In this document: piece after piece, positions 10,022-21,600 of the stretch
Numbering within the stretch: position 1 is the stretch's first letter
How the letters are laid out: each line of letters begins with the position of its first letter
Origin: Poronia punctata
Lineage: Eukaryota > Ascomycota > Sordariomycetes > Xylariales > Xylariaceae
DNA: 64,000 bases
Assembly: GCA_022579005.1 (NCBI GenBank)
Contig: MU401604.1
Coordinates: 33,123-97,122 of the forward strand
Direction of reading: 5' to 3'
Translations under genes and position numbers: made by a program
Notes under the pieces: generated by a model
What the model was told of the DNA's origin: nothing
Seen by the model: only the letters and a program-made list of their open reading frames with translations
Databases searched by the model: none

Positions 10022-11760
10022 CTAAAACCTCGAGATATCTCGGCCAAAAACCCACGACATGAACCAGTATACCGGTACCATGATCTTATTCCGAATACTC
10101 ATACTCCTGGTGAGATAGGCCGTGCGCCACTGTATCCAACAAGTTAGTGATCAATAAGATGAAAGAAGGGACAGGGACAACTCACGAGAAACCACGCAGC
10201 CCGACCGGTGAGTTCATCGGCGCTGCTCTGATGGATAGCCCTCCAACTACCCAGATAAGTCATGACTCCCCAATTGCGGAAACGGAAGGGTTTCCCGTCC
10301 CGGTCGCCCTTGTTGAACTGCTTGGCAAGGTATTTGGCCTGCTGACTAGCGACCTGCGCCGTGGCAGGGAGACGCTGGCCGTCGACGACGGTGCAGTCTC
10401 CCATGCTATAGACATCGGGCAAGAAGCTGACGGCGACGTTCTCTTTTTCCGCGGCCTCGGTCGGGACGGTAGTGACGCGCAACCGACCATCCGTGACGAT
10501 ACCGCCCGTTCGCGCGTCCTTGTTCAACCGTGTCGTGGTACCCGTGATAGCCTCTCCGGAGGGCGACATCTGCTGCAGAATCTTGGACTCGAGTTTTCGC
10601 AGTAGCGGGTTCTGCATCAGACCGGTACTCCAGACCACCATGCCGGCATCGACCTCTTTGTCGCCGCATTCCTTGATCTTGAGCTTCAGACATCCCGGCC
10701 CGCCGGCGCAGTCGGATTCGTCCTGACTTATGCGCTCGAGGTGATGCTCCGTCTTGACCTCGATGTTCTCGCGGTGAAAAGTGTCCATGGCGTACTGGGA
10801 GAGCTTCCGGTCGAACATGGGCAACACCTTGGGCGCGACATCGTACACTGTAATTTTGACGAAGCGCACCAGTTCGGGGTACGTCTTGGAAAGGTCTTCT
10901 TTGACGAGATCGTGCAGCTCGGCGGCAAACTCGATACCTGTCGGTCCGCCGCCGACAATAGCGAAGTGAAGTAGTTTCCGTCGCTCATCGTCCGTCGTGA
11001 TGGGCAGGGCCGCCTTCTCGAAACACTGCAGAAGCTTCATCCTGACCCGACGGGCATCGCCCACATTGCGCAGGAAGTTGGCGTATTCCTTGACGCCGGG
11101 TATGCTAAACGTCTGACTATAGGCGCCGACGGCGATGACGAGCTTGTCGTAGGGCACTTCGAAAATAGGGCCCTTGGCCGTTGGGTTCGTGCTCTCCACG
11201 TACGGGAGTAGTTGCGATCTCGTCCTGCTCGCAATGTCGTCTGTCGTGTTCCCTTCGACGCGAATCACCTTGCGGGCAAAGTCGATGTCGTCGGCCCAGC
11301 CTTGGTGGAACTGGTCTATGCCCAACCTCCTGACCGACTCGACCGCGGCGCGGAATTCGAGGGTCCCGACGGCAGTACTGGCTACTAGGGGGGTGAAGAC
11401 AAAGTATGAACGAGGAGACACCATGATACGCTCATATTTCTTGGGATCCAAGTCTTTGGCGAAGCCGTACCCGGCCCAACCAGAGCCTAATATCACCACT
11501 CTTTCTTTTCTACCTGCAAAAATATTGTGAGTTTTTTTCCCCCCCAACGAATCCAGGGGAAGAGGCGTAGTACCTGTTGACGACCTGTCTGCTGATACTG
11601 GTACGGTATCAGTTACCGTACTAGCCATCCGTGCTCCCCCAGCAACATGTGATGCTTTTTTACTCAAGCCGGCGGCAAGAACCGGCCGAAGAGCTATTAT
11701 CCTTGAAGGGGTAAGACATGGTGTCCTGGTGAATGTGATGGGAGCCCCTGACATTGTCAC
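10022..11760 (-). CDS. Type II (rotenone-insensitive) NADH:ubiquinone oxidoreductase
   Basis: Single-subunit FAD enzyme of the inner mitochondrial membrane that passes electrons from NAD(P)H to ubiquinone without pumping protons. Two exons, 11760-10186 and 10129-10022, give 560 aa. The N-terminal about 80 residues are basic and Ser/Thr-rich (presequence). Two dinucleotide folds are clear: GSGWAG at 92-97 (FAD) and GGGPTG at 270-275 (NADH). The GDCTV segment closes the FAD site. The spliced last exon encodes WRTAYLTR...NKI...YWFMSWVFGRDISRF, the family's C-terminal membrane-anchoring amphipathic helix. No EF-hand insert is present, so it is nearer the yeast Ndi1/Nde1 type than the calcium-binding form. 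Inner-face versus outer-face placement cannot be decided from sequence alone. A second in-frame ATG six bases downstream is an equal start candidate. Confidence 0.94.
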
Positions 11761-12993
11761 TGGGATCTATCCTGGAGAAAATGCAAAGGGTTATATTTAA
11801 GCTTTCAGGTACAGATACACGGTTTCTCGTTATCCACGTAAATAAACAATCGAAAGAATGAAATTAAACTTTTCCACTAAGAACATCATTATAGATATAG
11901 AATAGACGCGAGTAGGTAAGTAGTCTTACTATTCAAAGTAAAAAATACATTTTGGACTGTTACATGACGTCGTGACGTCAAGCTGACGACTGCAAACACT
12001 GGAGCCGCCTCTTCTTTCTAGGAAGTAGCGATATTCGGCACTCGCACGATCGGGCTATTGACTGCTATAATACAGGGCGCGTAGTGGTGTTTTTTGCGCG
12101 CTCGCATCTAAGACCCGCTAATGCGGCAGGAACATGGGCGGGTGTACCCGGAATACGCCATGCAAGTAGGCACGAGTATTTTTGAAGATAAGGTTCTTTC
12201 CATCGTTTCTCTAATTATTTTCTGACTCATGTTGTTGTTTATTACCAAGTTTATAAGTGGCAGGTATTTATTGCTTATGTAAACCCACGTAAGAGCGAGA
12301 CGCGAGTCCCGAAGCCGTGTGTGTGACTCTAAAGACTGAGAGAGAGAGAGAGAGAGAGAGAGTGAGAGAAAAAAAAGGGGGTTCGTTTATAATCATTTTT
12401 ACTCGTAGAGTTGAAATGCATCAAATCTCGACAGGGACATTTGTAAAGTTTCTTGATCGGTAAAAGTATATGTCCCATGCGACCAGCTTTCGGGGTATTC
12501 TTACCCGACGAGAAGCAAGCAAGCAAAAGAATTGTCTCCGAAATACGATGAACAGACAATAAACTCAACGGTTCTTGGTTAATGGGTAAGTTGGTGGAAA
12601 GAAAGAGAGCAGAAAAAAAAAAAGAACGTTTGAATAGAAAAGAAAGAAAAGAAAGAAAAGAGACCGACATCCGTCTTTTTCAGCCTCTCTCCAATTCCTG
12701 CCAGGTTTAACGGTTGTACATACCTATATAGACGAGCCGAGCCCTCCGACTACGATTCCGAAACAGACCCAATTCGAAGAAATGCATTCCGAATTACAAA
12801 AAAAAGGAACACCAGCAGTGGGTTTCCCCGCATCACATCGCATCACCTAGGTTAAGTAAGTTACTTGGAATAATCGGCAGTTATTAGGGGTAATTATCTA
12901 TGTAGCTCTAGCTCTACATGTGGTATAGGTATTATTTCCCCAAGCGAAACAAGTCCTATAGTAATTCCAAACATTACCGATTACATACATACC
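11761..12993. other. Divergent intergenic region with simple repeats
   Basis: About 1.2 kb between the dehydrogenase and the monooxygenase, divergently transcribed. It includes a (GA)n tract, purine-rich AAAGAAAAG repeats around 12605-12660 and a CTCTAGCTCTA motif near 12905. No supportable gene: a 113-codon open frame on the minus strand is only the translation of these simple repeats. Confidence 0.5.
12338..12362. repeat. (GA)12 microsatellite
   Basis: Uninterrupted GA dinucleotide tract followed by GTGAGAGAA. It lies in the intergenic region upstream of the flavin monooxygenase. Confidence 0.9.
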
Positions 12994-15407
12994 ATGACAA
13001 AAACAACAGAAGTCGACGTGATAATCATAGGCGGCGGCTCAGCCGGTCTATGCGCCGGTGTCTGGTGTAAGTTAACCCCAACCCCAACCCCAACCCAACG
13101 AAAACCGCCCACTGAGTAAAAAGAAACAGTAGCCCGCAACAACATCTCCTTCCGCATCCTCGAGCGTCGTCCCGGCCGCTTGACCAACGGCCAAGCAGAC
13201 GGCGTGCAAGTACGCACAGTAGAGATATTCGAAAGTCTCGGGATATCAGAAGAACTTCTCAAAGAAGCATATCATGTTCTCGAAGATGCTTTTTGGGCCC
13301 CCGACGAAGACGGAAGAGGGATCCGTCGGACACATAGTGCTCCGGATACAGCGGCCGGGTTAAGTCATATGCCGCATGTGATTCTGAATCAGGCGAGGAT
13401 CAATTCCCTGTTGACGGATGAGATTGACAAGTGTATGGAGAATGTTATCGAGTATGGGTGTGAGGTGAAGGATGTGGAAGTTGATGAGAGGGATGGTGTG
13501 CTTGTTTTGGCTGAGAAGAAGAAGGATGGTGATGATGAGGGGGTTGAGGAAGTTGTGTACAAGGCGAAATATGCTTTGGTAAGTAAAACATCCCCTTCAC
13601 ATATCTAACCTTACTCCCTTACACCACATAACTACCTTAACCTAACCCTTTTTTTTTTTTTTGAACAGGCCGGAGACGGCGCACACAGTCGAGCTCGCAA
13701 AGCCCTCGGTATCGAAATGATAGGCGAGAGCAGCGACGAGAGTAAGTTTAAGCCCCTTTCCAATAACCATAGAAAAATTCAACTTGTTAACAAACACCAA
13801 AAAACAGTCTGGGGAGTAATGGACATATACCCCCAAACCACATTCCCAGACATCCGCAAAAAATGCATAATAAAATCGCCCCACGGAAACATTGTCCTAA
13901 TCCCTCGAGAAGGGGATTCTCTCGTGAGATTCTACATAGAACTCTCCTCCTCCTCCACCAACACCACCAACACCCCATCCTCAAACTCTACAGAAGAAAA
14001 AGCAGCAACCGCAAAATCCATAACCCTCCCGCACCTACACCTCAAAGCCCAACAAATCCTGCATCCCTACCCCTTACAAATCCCCCAAACGACATGGTGG
14101 TCGGCCTACCACATCGGCCAACGTCTCGCCTCGACATTCCACGTCCACCAAAGAATATTCCTGGCCGGCGACGCATGCCACACGCATTCGCCAAAGGCCG
14201 GCCAGGGCATGAACGTCAGTTTACAAGACGGGTATAATCTCGGGTGGAAACTAGCCTCCGTACTCAAGGGGGACGTTGTGGCGGAAAAGGAATCGTTGTT
14301 GTTGCAGACGTATGTAACTGAACGACAAGGCACGGCGAGGGATTTGATTGAATTCGATAGGTATTTTTCCAAATTATTTTCTACTACTACTACATCCGGA
14401 GGAGGAGGAGGAGGAGGGGGGATCACGCCGGAATTATTCCTCAAGGCGGGGAGATATACGGCCGGGTTGGAAACTCGGTACAAGGACTCGATTATCACTG
14501 CTACTGCCACTACTACTACAGAAGAAGGAGGAGGAGGAGGAAAAAGTGAAAGTGGAGGTGAAATTGTGGCGAAAGGATTAACCGTCGGGATGAGATTCCC
14601 CGGAAAACAAGTCATCCGCGTAGCTGATGCGAGACATGGTCCGCTTACTAGGGCTTTACTTGTTGCTGCCCATTCTATCAGATGGCATGTTGTTGTTTTT
14701 GGGGGGAGGGGTGATCTGGAAAGGTTACGAAAGGTTTGTGGTTTTTTTTTCTTTTTCTTTCTGTTCTCCCCCCCCCTTTTTTTTTTCTTTTCATTCTGCC
14801 CCTTTTTTTCGTCATGTGGTTTTTTTTTTTTTTTTTTTTTTTTTTCATTCTAATAAAAGATTCATTTTTAGCTCTCTTCCAATCTAAAACCCACCATCCA
14901 AAAATTCACCCCCTCAACAAGCGATCCCGATAGCATGTTTAATATCATCCTAGTCCTTTCCTGCAAGCGCGCAGATGTGGATATTGAGAAGATACCGGAT
15001 ATCTTTACTCCTGTTACGGGGAAGTGGAAGATGAAAGGTGAGTCCAGTCTTTTTTTTTTTTTAATTCGGCGGTTTATTATTTATATCTTCGGACAATGAT
15101 TTATAAGCTGATGAACTTTCTTGTCAAAAGATATCCTAAACGTCTTTGTCGACGACGAAGGATATAATAATTCCGGTCACGGACATGCGTATGAGGGGTA
15201 CGGTATAGATCCCGTGGAAGGAGCTTTGGTCATTGTGCGGCCGGATCAATGTACGTGTCTAATATTCCTACTAACCTATTGATATTTGGGGGTTAGGTGA
15301 TGCTGATTTTGAACTACTTTTATTTAGACGTTGCTCGTGTCGGCTCTTTGGATGATGTCGAGGGTGTCGATAGTTTCTTTCGGGGTTTTCTTACGATACG
15401 AAACTGA
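12994..15407 (+). CDS. FAD-dependent aromatic hydroxylase, phenol 2-monooxygenase family
   Basis: Group A flavoprotein monooxygenase expected to hydroxylate a phenolic ring using NADPH and O2; the true substrate is unknown. Seven exons: 12994-13066, 13130-13578, 13669-13741, 13808-14733, 14872-15037, 15131-15250 and 15328-15407, giving 628 aa. GGGSAG near the N-terminus is the FAD GxGxxG motif, AGDGAHSRAR the second (DG) motif, and FLAGDACHTHSPKAGQGMN (about residue 317) the GD motif that binds FAD ribityl. The C-terminal about 120 residues, ending in the VGSLDDVEGVDSFFRGFL segment, form the thioredoxin-like domain typical of phenol hydroxylase. Low-complexity inserts (poly-Thr, eight Gly from GGA repeats, a second Thr-Glu-Gly run) sit in a surface loop of exon 4. 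No neighbours suggest a catabolic cluster. Confidence 0.9.
13075..13098. repeat. CCCCAA tandem repeat inside intron 1
   Basis: Consecutive CCCCAA-type units fill much of the 63-nt first intron of the monooxygenase gene. The unit is close to, but not identical with, the fungal telomere repeat complement CCCTAA. Confidence 0.85.
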
Positions 15408-15653
15408 CTCTTGATAACTATAACAAGGTACGAGTATGATAAGTAAACTCTGGGCCGTTGTCATGCACTGTGTTAATATCATAGAGGAGCCTTAACCTTA
15501 GAGATCACATTTAATGGAATGGCACAAGGAATGAATAGGTTTAAAAACGAGGTATCAAATGCTAGCAACCATCTAAATAACAAAACGCCCCTTGAACACA
15601 TGATAAAAGTAAAAAAAAAGAAAAAGGAAAAAAAAAAAATAAACACTTTTATA
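15408..15653. other. Convergent 3' spacer
   Basis: About 250 bases between the monooxygenase stop and the midasin stop. It contains an A-rich run near 15607-15640. No gene was seen. Confidence 0.5.
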
Positions 15654-18600
15654 TCAAGTATTGACCTCTGCAAACCACGTCCTTAACAAACCCGCCAACG
15701 CACCAGGAAGGTACTCGAGATTATGTACGACGAGATAATACTGAAAGGGAAAAGTATCGAGATAATACTCGGTCTGAATCTCGTCGTTGCCCAAGAATTT
15801 GACCTTTTTCAGCTTCAACACGCTCTGCTCCTTTTTCTGTTTCGTATCGTCCATGATGATAAAGACAATCATGATGCGTTCTTCCATCGCTTCGCGGAGC
15901 AGGACCTGGATGTTCTCGTGTTCCGACGAGGGGGTAAGACCGTCGGATAGGATGAGGGCTAATTGCCATAGATCTTCGGACCCGCGACTCGTGCTCTGCT
16001 GTCGGGCTAGACGGAATCGTTCAATCGTCTGTCGGACAAGGAATTGGATGTTGGTGTAGTCTTGGTTGAAGCTGAATCGCTGCAAGACCTTGGCACCGGC
16101 GTCGTGAGAGGCGAATGGTTCCGAGAATTCGTGTGCCATGAAGACGTTGGCGCCGAAGCCCATGACGCCAATCTCGCCGACCTCGAGCATTGTCAGTGCT
16201 CGCGATACCATGACAAGTGATTCGAGCGCTAGTTTGCCTGAGCTGGACTCGCCCATGCTCTTGCTGTCGTCGACGCAGAGTAGAATCTGGTATGACCGTT
16301 TCGTAGGGATCGCTCTTCGCATCCAGATCTTGTCTCTCTTGTAGCTGGACGCGATATACGGGATGATGCGCTTGATGTTGAGACGCTTGCCTGTTCTATA
16401 AGAACCCGACAGCTTGGTCGACTGCGAAGGCGTCAAGATGAGTCGTAGTTGGGACGTCAACGATAGTGATAGAGGATGTGTCTTGCTCTGGAAGTCGGTC
16501 CACTGGTGCATCGACTCGTCAAAGTCTCTCAACTGTAGTTCGGGCTCCAGATGGGTAGATGATAGTTGGGTCGAAGTTTCTTCTATCGTCTCTTCCATGT
16601 CTTCCGTCACTGGTGCCCCTCCATCCACGGGCGGTAATGTGTCTTTCTTGTAGGCACCCTGATGTGTAGAGACACCCGTGTCTCGCTCTTCTCTTTGCTC
16701 GTCCCGGTCGGCTTGCTGATCTTCTGGCTTTGACGTGTCCATCTCGTCCGCCTCCTCCTCGTCCTGGGTATTGTCGTCTTGGGGTAGGACATGGCTACTT
16801 GGCGGCTGGTCTTCGTCCTCGTCGATCGCCATGGCATCGTCAATCTGCTGGGTTTGTTCTTCTGTCGCACCGCCCATTGCTTGCGTGTCTGTGGCAGTTT
16901 CGTCATTCTCAAGATGCTGGAACTCTTGAATCTTGGCATCTGCATCTGCATCGGTTGGCGGTTTCGACTGTGTCTGGTCTTCCTGAGCTGCCTTGATCTC
17001 TTGTTGTCGCTTGTGCCATTTCTCGAGAGCGTCGCCGAGTGCTTTGAAGGGTTGCGGAGCTGATTCTGCACCGTCATCGGCGTCTGTTTCCATAGGCAAG
17101 TCCTGCGAGTGGGATAGACTGCCTTTCTGGCCTTCGGATTTATCTTGATCAGCTTTGTCGTCTCCTGCCTGACCAACTTCCTTCTGTGCGGTCGAGTCTT
17201 GAACCTCATCCTGCTGCTCGCTCTGGTCTTGTTGATCTTGCCCGCTACCTTTCGTATCGCTTGGTACGACATGTTCGTTGTCGGCGTTGGAATCGTCTGC
17301 CTGCGGTATCTCGGCCTGATCAATTGCCTCTTCCTCTGGCGGTTCCTCGTTCTCCTGGACTTCGTCATCTTCTTGTGTCTTGGCACTATCATCCTCCGGT
17401 CCTTCCTCTACCTCGTCCTCATCTTTGTTTTCTTCCGCTGGCCCGGTATTCATCTCCATGTCCGCCTCAGCTTCTTCTTCATCGTCCCCATCATCAACCT
17501 TTTTATCCTCCTCTTCCTTTTGCTCGATATCCGAGAGTTTATCAAAATCGTCGTCACTGATCGATGACATATCGTCGTCCTCTCCGTCAATATCCATGTC
17601 ATCCGGTAAAGCGAGGGTGTCTTGGTCCTGGACGTTTTGATCCTGCTGATTGGGCTCCTCCTGTTGCTGAACATCTTCCTCCATTTCCATACCGGCCTCT
17701 TCCTCTTCGTTATTCTGATCGTCGCCCTCTTCTGGTTGGACGTCCCCATCCTCGGGCTGTTCACCCGAAGCAGCCTCCTCGTCTTTCTTTTTCTGACCCT
17801 TGGGCTTCTCGCCCTTCTGATCCTTTTCTGCCTCGTCTTCGTTTTCGCCATCCCACATCTTTTCATCAACAGCTGTAGGATCTAGGTCGTCAACATCACC
17901 GCGTTCCTCGTCTATTTCATTCTCCTCTTCATCATCGCCGGAATTTGATTTTTTATCGTCTTCTTCCTCCTCTTCTTCATCGCCGTCGGCACTCTTCGTA
18001 TCGCCCTCTAGTTCCTCATCAGCCATGTCGACGGCATCTTTTTCGTCCTCCATGTCCCGGTTAGTCTCGGCATTCTTTTCTTGGGCCAGCTCTGACAGAT
18101 CCTCGTCGGGTTGGATATCCTTGCTAATGTCTTCGGCGCCCTCGCCTTCTCCTAGGCCGGTGCCGCCTTCGAGGTCATCGCTCTGCCCACTTTTCTCTTC
18201 CGACTTTTCTTGAGGTGTGCAAAAGCCTTGCTCTGCAAGTTGGGTGAAGGTTTTGCTCAGGGTGGAACCCAATTTACATATCATCTGGTGGTTGCTGGAA
18301 AGCTGATTAATTGCTTTGCTGCAGATAGTCTCGTATTGGTGGACGATGGGGGCAACGGCAGCCATCAACGAAGGCACCAAGGTCCTTGTCAGTGAATCCG
18401 TCCAATCCACTTGCTTGGACATCTCCAGCGTCTCAGACATAGTCGTTTTAATCCGAGGCATATGGAGAGCCTGAATGGAGGCTGACAATTGTGTATTGTG
18501 TTTAAGTAACCAGCCCCCATCATCAGGGGAATCGTCGAGGGTTGCCACGCTCTTGCTGTATTGTTCGACGGCAACAAGCATACTGTCGCAGAGCTTCTTG

Positions 18601-21600
18601 ATACTCTGCGTCAGGGCTTCGATACTTGAAGTCGTGGCAATGGCCGGTTCACTGTTCGGCCCTTGTGGTAGGACTGCCCATCGTCGTATCTGCTCGATGA
18701 GGAAGCCAAGATCTGGTCTTTCCTGTGCTGCGCCAGCAAGGACATTGCGGAATTCCCCAAAGGACGACTCGAAATCATGTGCAAGCTGTGGATGCGCGGG
18801 GGTGACGAGACCCGCAGGCAGTGCAGGAAGAGACTTGAACCTGGCCAAAGCAGATGCAAACCTCTCCCGCCAGAGTCCGAGCAGTTCAACAATCTTGCTA
18901 TTATCGAGAGCGCCGAATTTGGCATGTAACTCGACAATTTGAATACCAACGCCCAGGATTTCGATAAGCCAGGTGGAAGACTTTTGATAGTCGTTGGCGG
19001 TTTCGCCGGCCTGGATACCACTCTCGTTTCTCGTATTTGCCATGGATTGGAGTAAAGAGGAAGTGTCTTTGAAGGCTTCGAGACTCTTGATTGCTGCTTG
19101 AAGCTCGCCTCTTTGGTGTAGACTGCTATGCAATATGCCTTCGAGCAGGCCAACACCCCTTGTGGTCTCTGCCGCAGTCAAATCTTCCGAATGCTTCTGA
19201 GCGGCCTGTCGAACGCGAGGTGCCAGGTCCAACATTTTGTGGAAGTGATAGTCTACGCTTTCCATATCCACCAATGTATTATCGGCGAGGGAGACTGTCG
19301 AAGCTAAAATGGCGGGGAGTGAGCCCTGCTTGGCCAATGCATCAAGTCCCAGATTGTAGGTGAACCCCATCTGTCTGACTGCCCTCAATGTTTCCGCAAA
19401 GAGTTTTCTTTTGCGCGACTTCAAATGTTTGACTGTATCCTTGGTCTCATCATTGAGGATCGATGGCGTTTCTTTTCGCAACTCGACTATCTGTGCGCTC
19501 AGACTCGACAGGAATTGTCCCAGCACATCCGCGGCATCTAAAGTCGATTCCGGGAGCTGGCTCAGCTTCCCCATCAGTTGAGTGGTCCGATGCACGTTGG
19601 CCAGTCGCTTGTAATTATCGGTCCAGCCCGGGATGTTTTGATTGCACAGATCAAGAGCCCCTAAATCAACTGGGTGTTGGTTGACGGAAATACTCGGGCC
19701 CGTCGATTGGTCAGGAGCTGGGTCCGGTAGGCCCTGATCGACGATTACTTTCATGGGCTGGTTGAGAACGTCTCGGAATTTGCGAACAATCCTGAACAGT
19801 TTGTGATGGGACTTCCGAGCACTTTCTCGCAGTGCCACGATATTCGTGTCTTTCCAACTCGCCAGAAGCACCACATCCTTCATCTGTTTCTCGAGCGGAG
19901 TCCGACCTCCCTGGATCAAGTCCTTGACAGCTTTCTCATACCGAGTGTAGAAATCGATAAAGTTGCGCAGACTATCGCGAATCACCACCAACGACGGCAA
20001 CTCGGATACAAAGAGGGTAAGCTGCATGTGCAACTGTTTCAGAAGACCGAGGCGGCCGAAGAACTGGCCAACCGGCGCCGAAAAGAAGTAATTCTCCAGT
20101 TCTCGCATCAGGCTTGCTGCATGGCTTCCGAGATCTGCACCTCCCTCCGAAAGGCTAATTGCAGCAGCAATGATGGCTTGATATGCAATAAACCACCACG
20201 AGTCGGCCTCTTCGCTGCACCTTGTTGTTTCCATGTCGAATAGCTTGCTCCACGTAGACAGCTCTAGACGGCGCCAGGAGACAAGTGTATCAGTCAAGCG
20301 ATTGTACAGGGCCAAGGCGCCATACGTCTTGCTTGCCCATCCGCCGAATTGCCACTCGTATACGAAAGCATGCAGACGTTCAACCACGGTTATAAGTTTG
20401 GCAAGTGCATCCGCGTGGCTAAGCTCCAGCACGCCATCGCAAGCCGACACCACGTTTGCAAGAGGTTCAAGGTGGGCGATTTCATCGACTTGTTGAAGTT
20501 GGCGGAAGCGTGCTCGAATATCGCCCACTAAGCCAACAAGATTGCGGGCCTCGCCGGGATTCGGATCGGTGTAGAAATTGTACGAGGGGGTGGTGGCAGT
20601 GGCTTTGAAACCATTCACCTTGTCTTCGAGGGCCAAGAGTGTAGCGGAAAGCAAGTCTCGATCTTTGACTACACCGTCGTCACTGTGGGTTGCTTTCTTG
20701 GCAACCATGTTGATCAGATCCGTGAGACTATCCGCCGGGCTCTTGGGGGTCAAGAATATGGACCTGTGCGTATGGGCTAGTTTAATAGCCAATGTCCGCG
20801 CGTTATTCGCCTTGGGGGGTTCGGTCGAGCTTTGTCCTTCCTTTTCATCGCTGTATGCTGGGAAGAGCTCATTGAAAGCCTCTTGCTCCGCAGCCTCTTC
20901 CTCCTCCTGTCCACCCCGATAGCGATACATGCTATTCTTGATCTCCTCTGCTTTCCTGTCCTCCTCGAGCTTCCGGCTCCATTGACTGTAGAATGCGTGG
21001 ATGGCTTCAAATACTGGTTGTTGTATATGACCGATGCCTTGTAAGCCTTCGATGCTTCTAACTGCTCCGGCGTATACCAAAACCTCCATCCCCAGGGACG
21101 CAACTGGATATGGGATTGGAGTCCCCGGCTTCCCACCGGCAAAGGGGACTAGACCTAGAACCTTTGCTGATAGAGAGTCACGGTGGACCGATTGCCGTCT
21201 CGCCTCCTCTCCTAGAGAGATGCCAAGCCTGAGGCATTGTAGGATGTTGACTGACGGTAGTGTAATGTCCTCGTATGCGCGGAAGTTGTGCCCAAGTCTG
21301 AAGCTAACTCTTGACACATTTTCCCGTATGACCTGAAGCTCTTGAGTTGCTGCGTCGGACCCCAGGTAGTGTTGAAATAGCACGCTATCGAGATCAGATC
21401 CGAGAACGACTTTGAGGATGCTATTGAATTCCGCCTGTAGTTTGGACAGCCCAGAGATTTTCGGTCGATACGTGGCCTGAGCAGCAATCGGTCGCTCTCC
21501 GAGGGACACGATGTCTTCCTCGACAACTTGACAGCGTAGACTTGTGGATTGGCCTGTTTGAAATTTCTCATATTCTCTTAGAAGTTGTAACTGGTCCCTC

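Noticed and set aside
12329..12670. 113-codon minus-strand open frame upstream of the monooxygenase
   Set aside because: Its ends are translations of GA and AAAGA simple repeats (Ser-Leu and Phe-Leu-Ser runs); no domain.
17145..17567. Long open frames on the plus strand opposite midasin (also 4736-5512 opposite CSN5)
   Set aside because: They are antisense shadows created by acidic-residue codons and high GC. No family resemblance, while the opposite strand is clearly coding.
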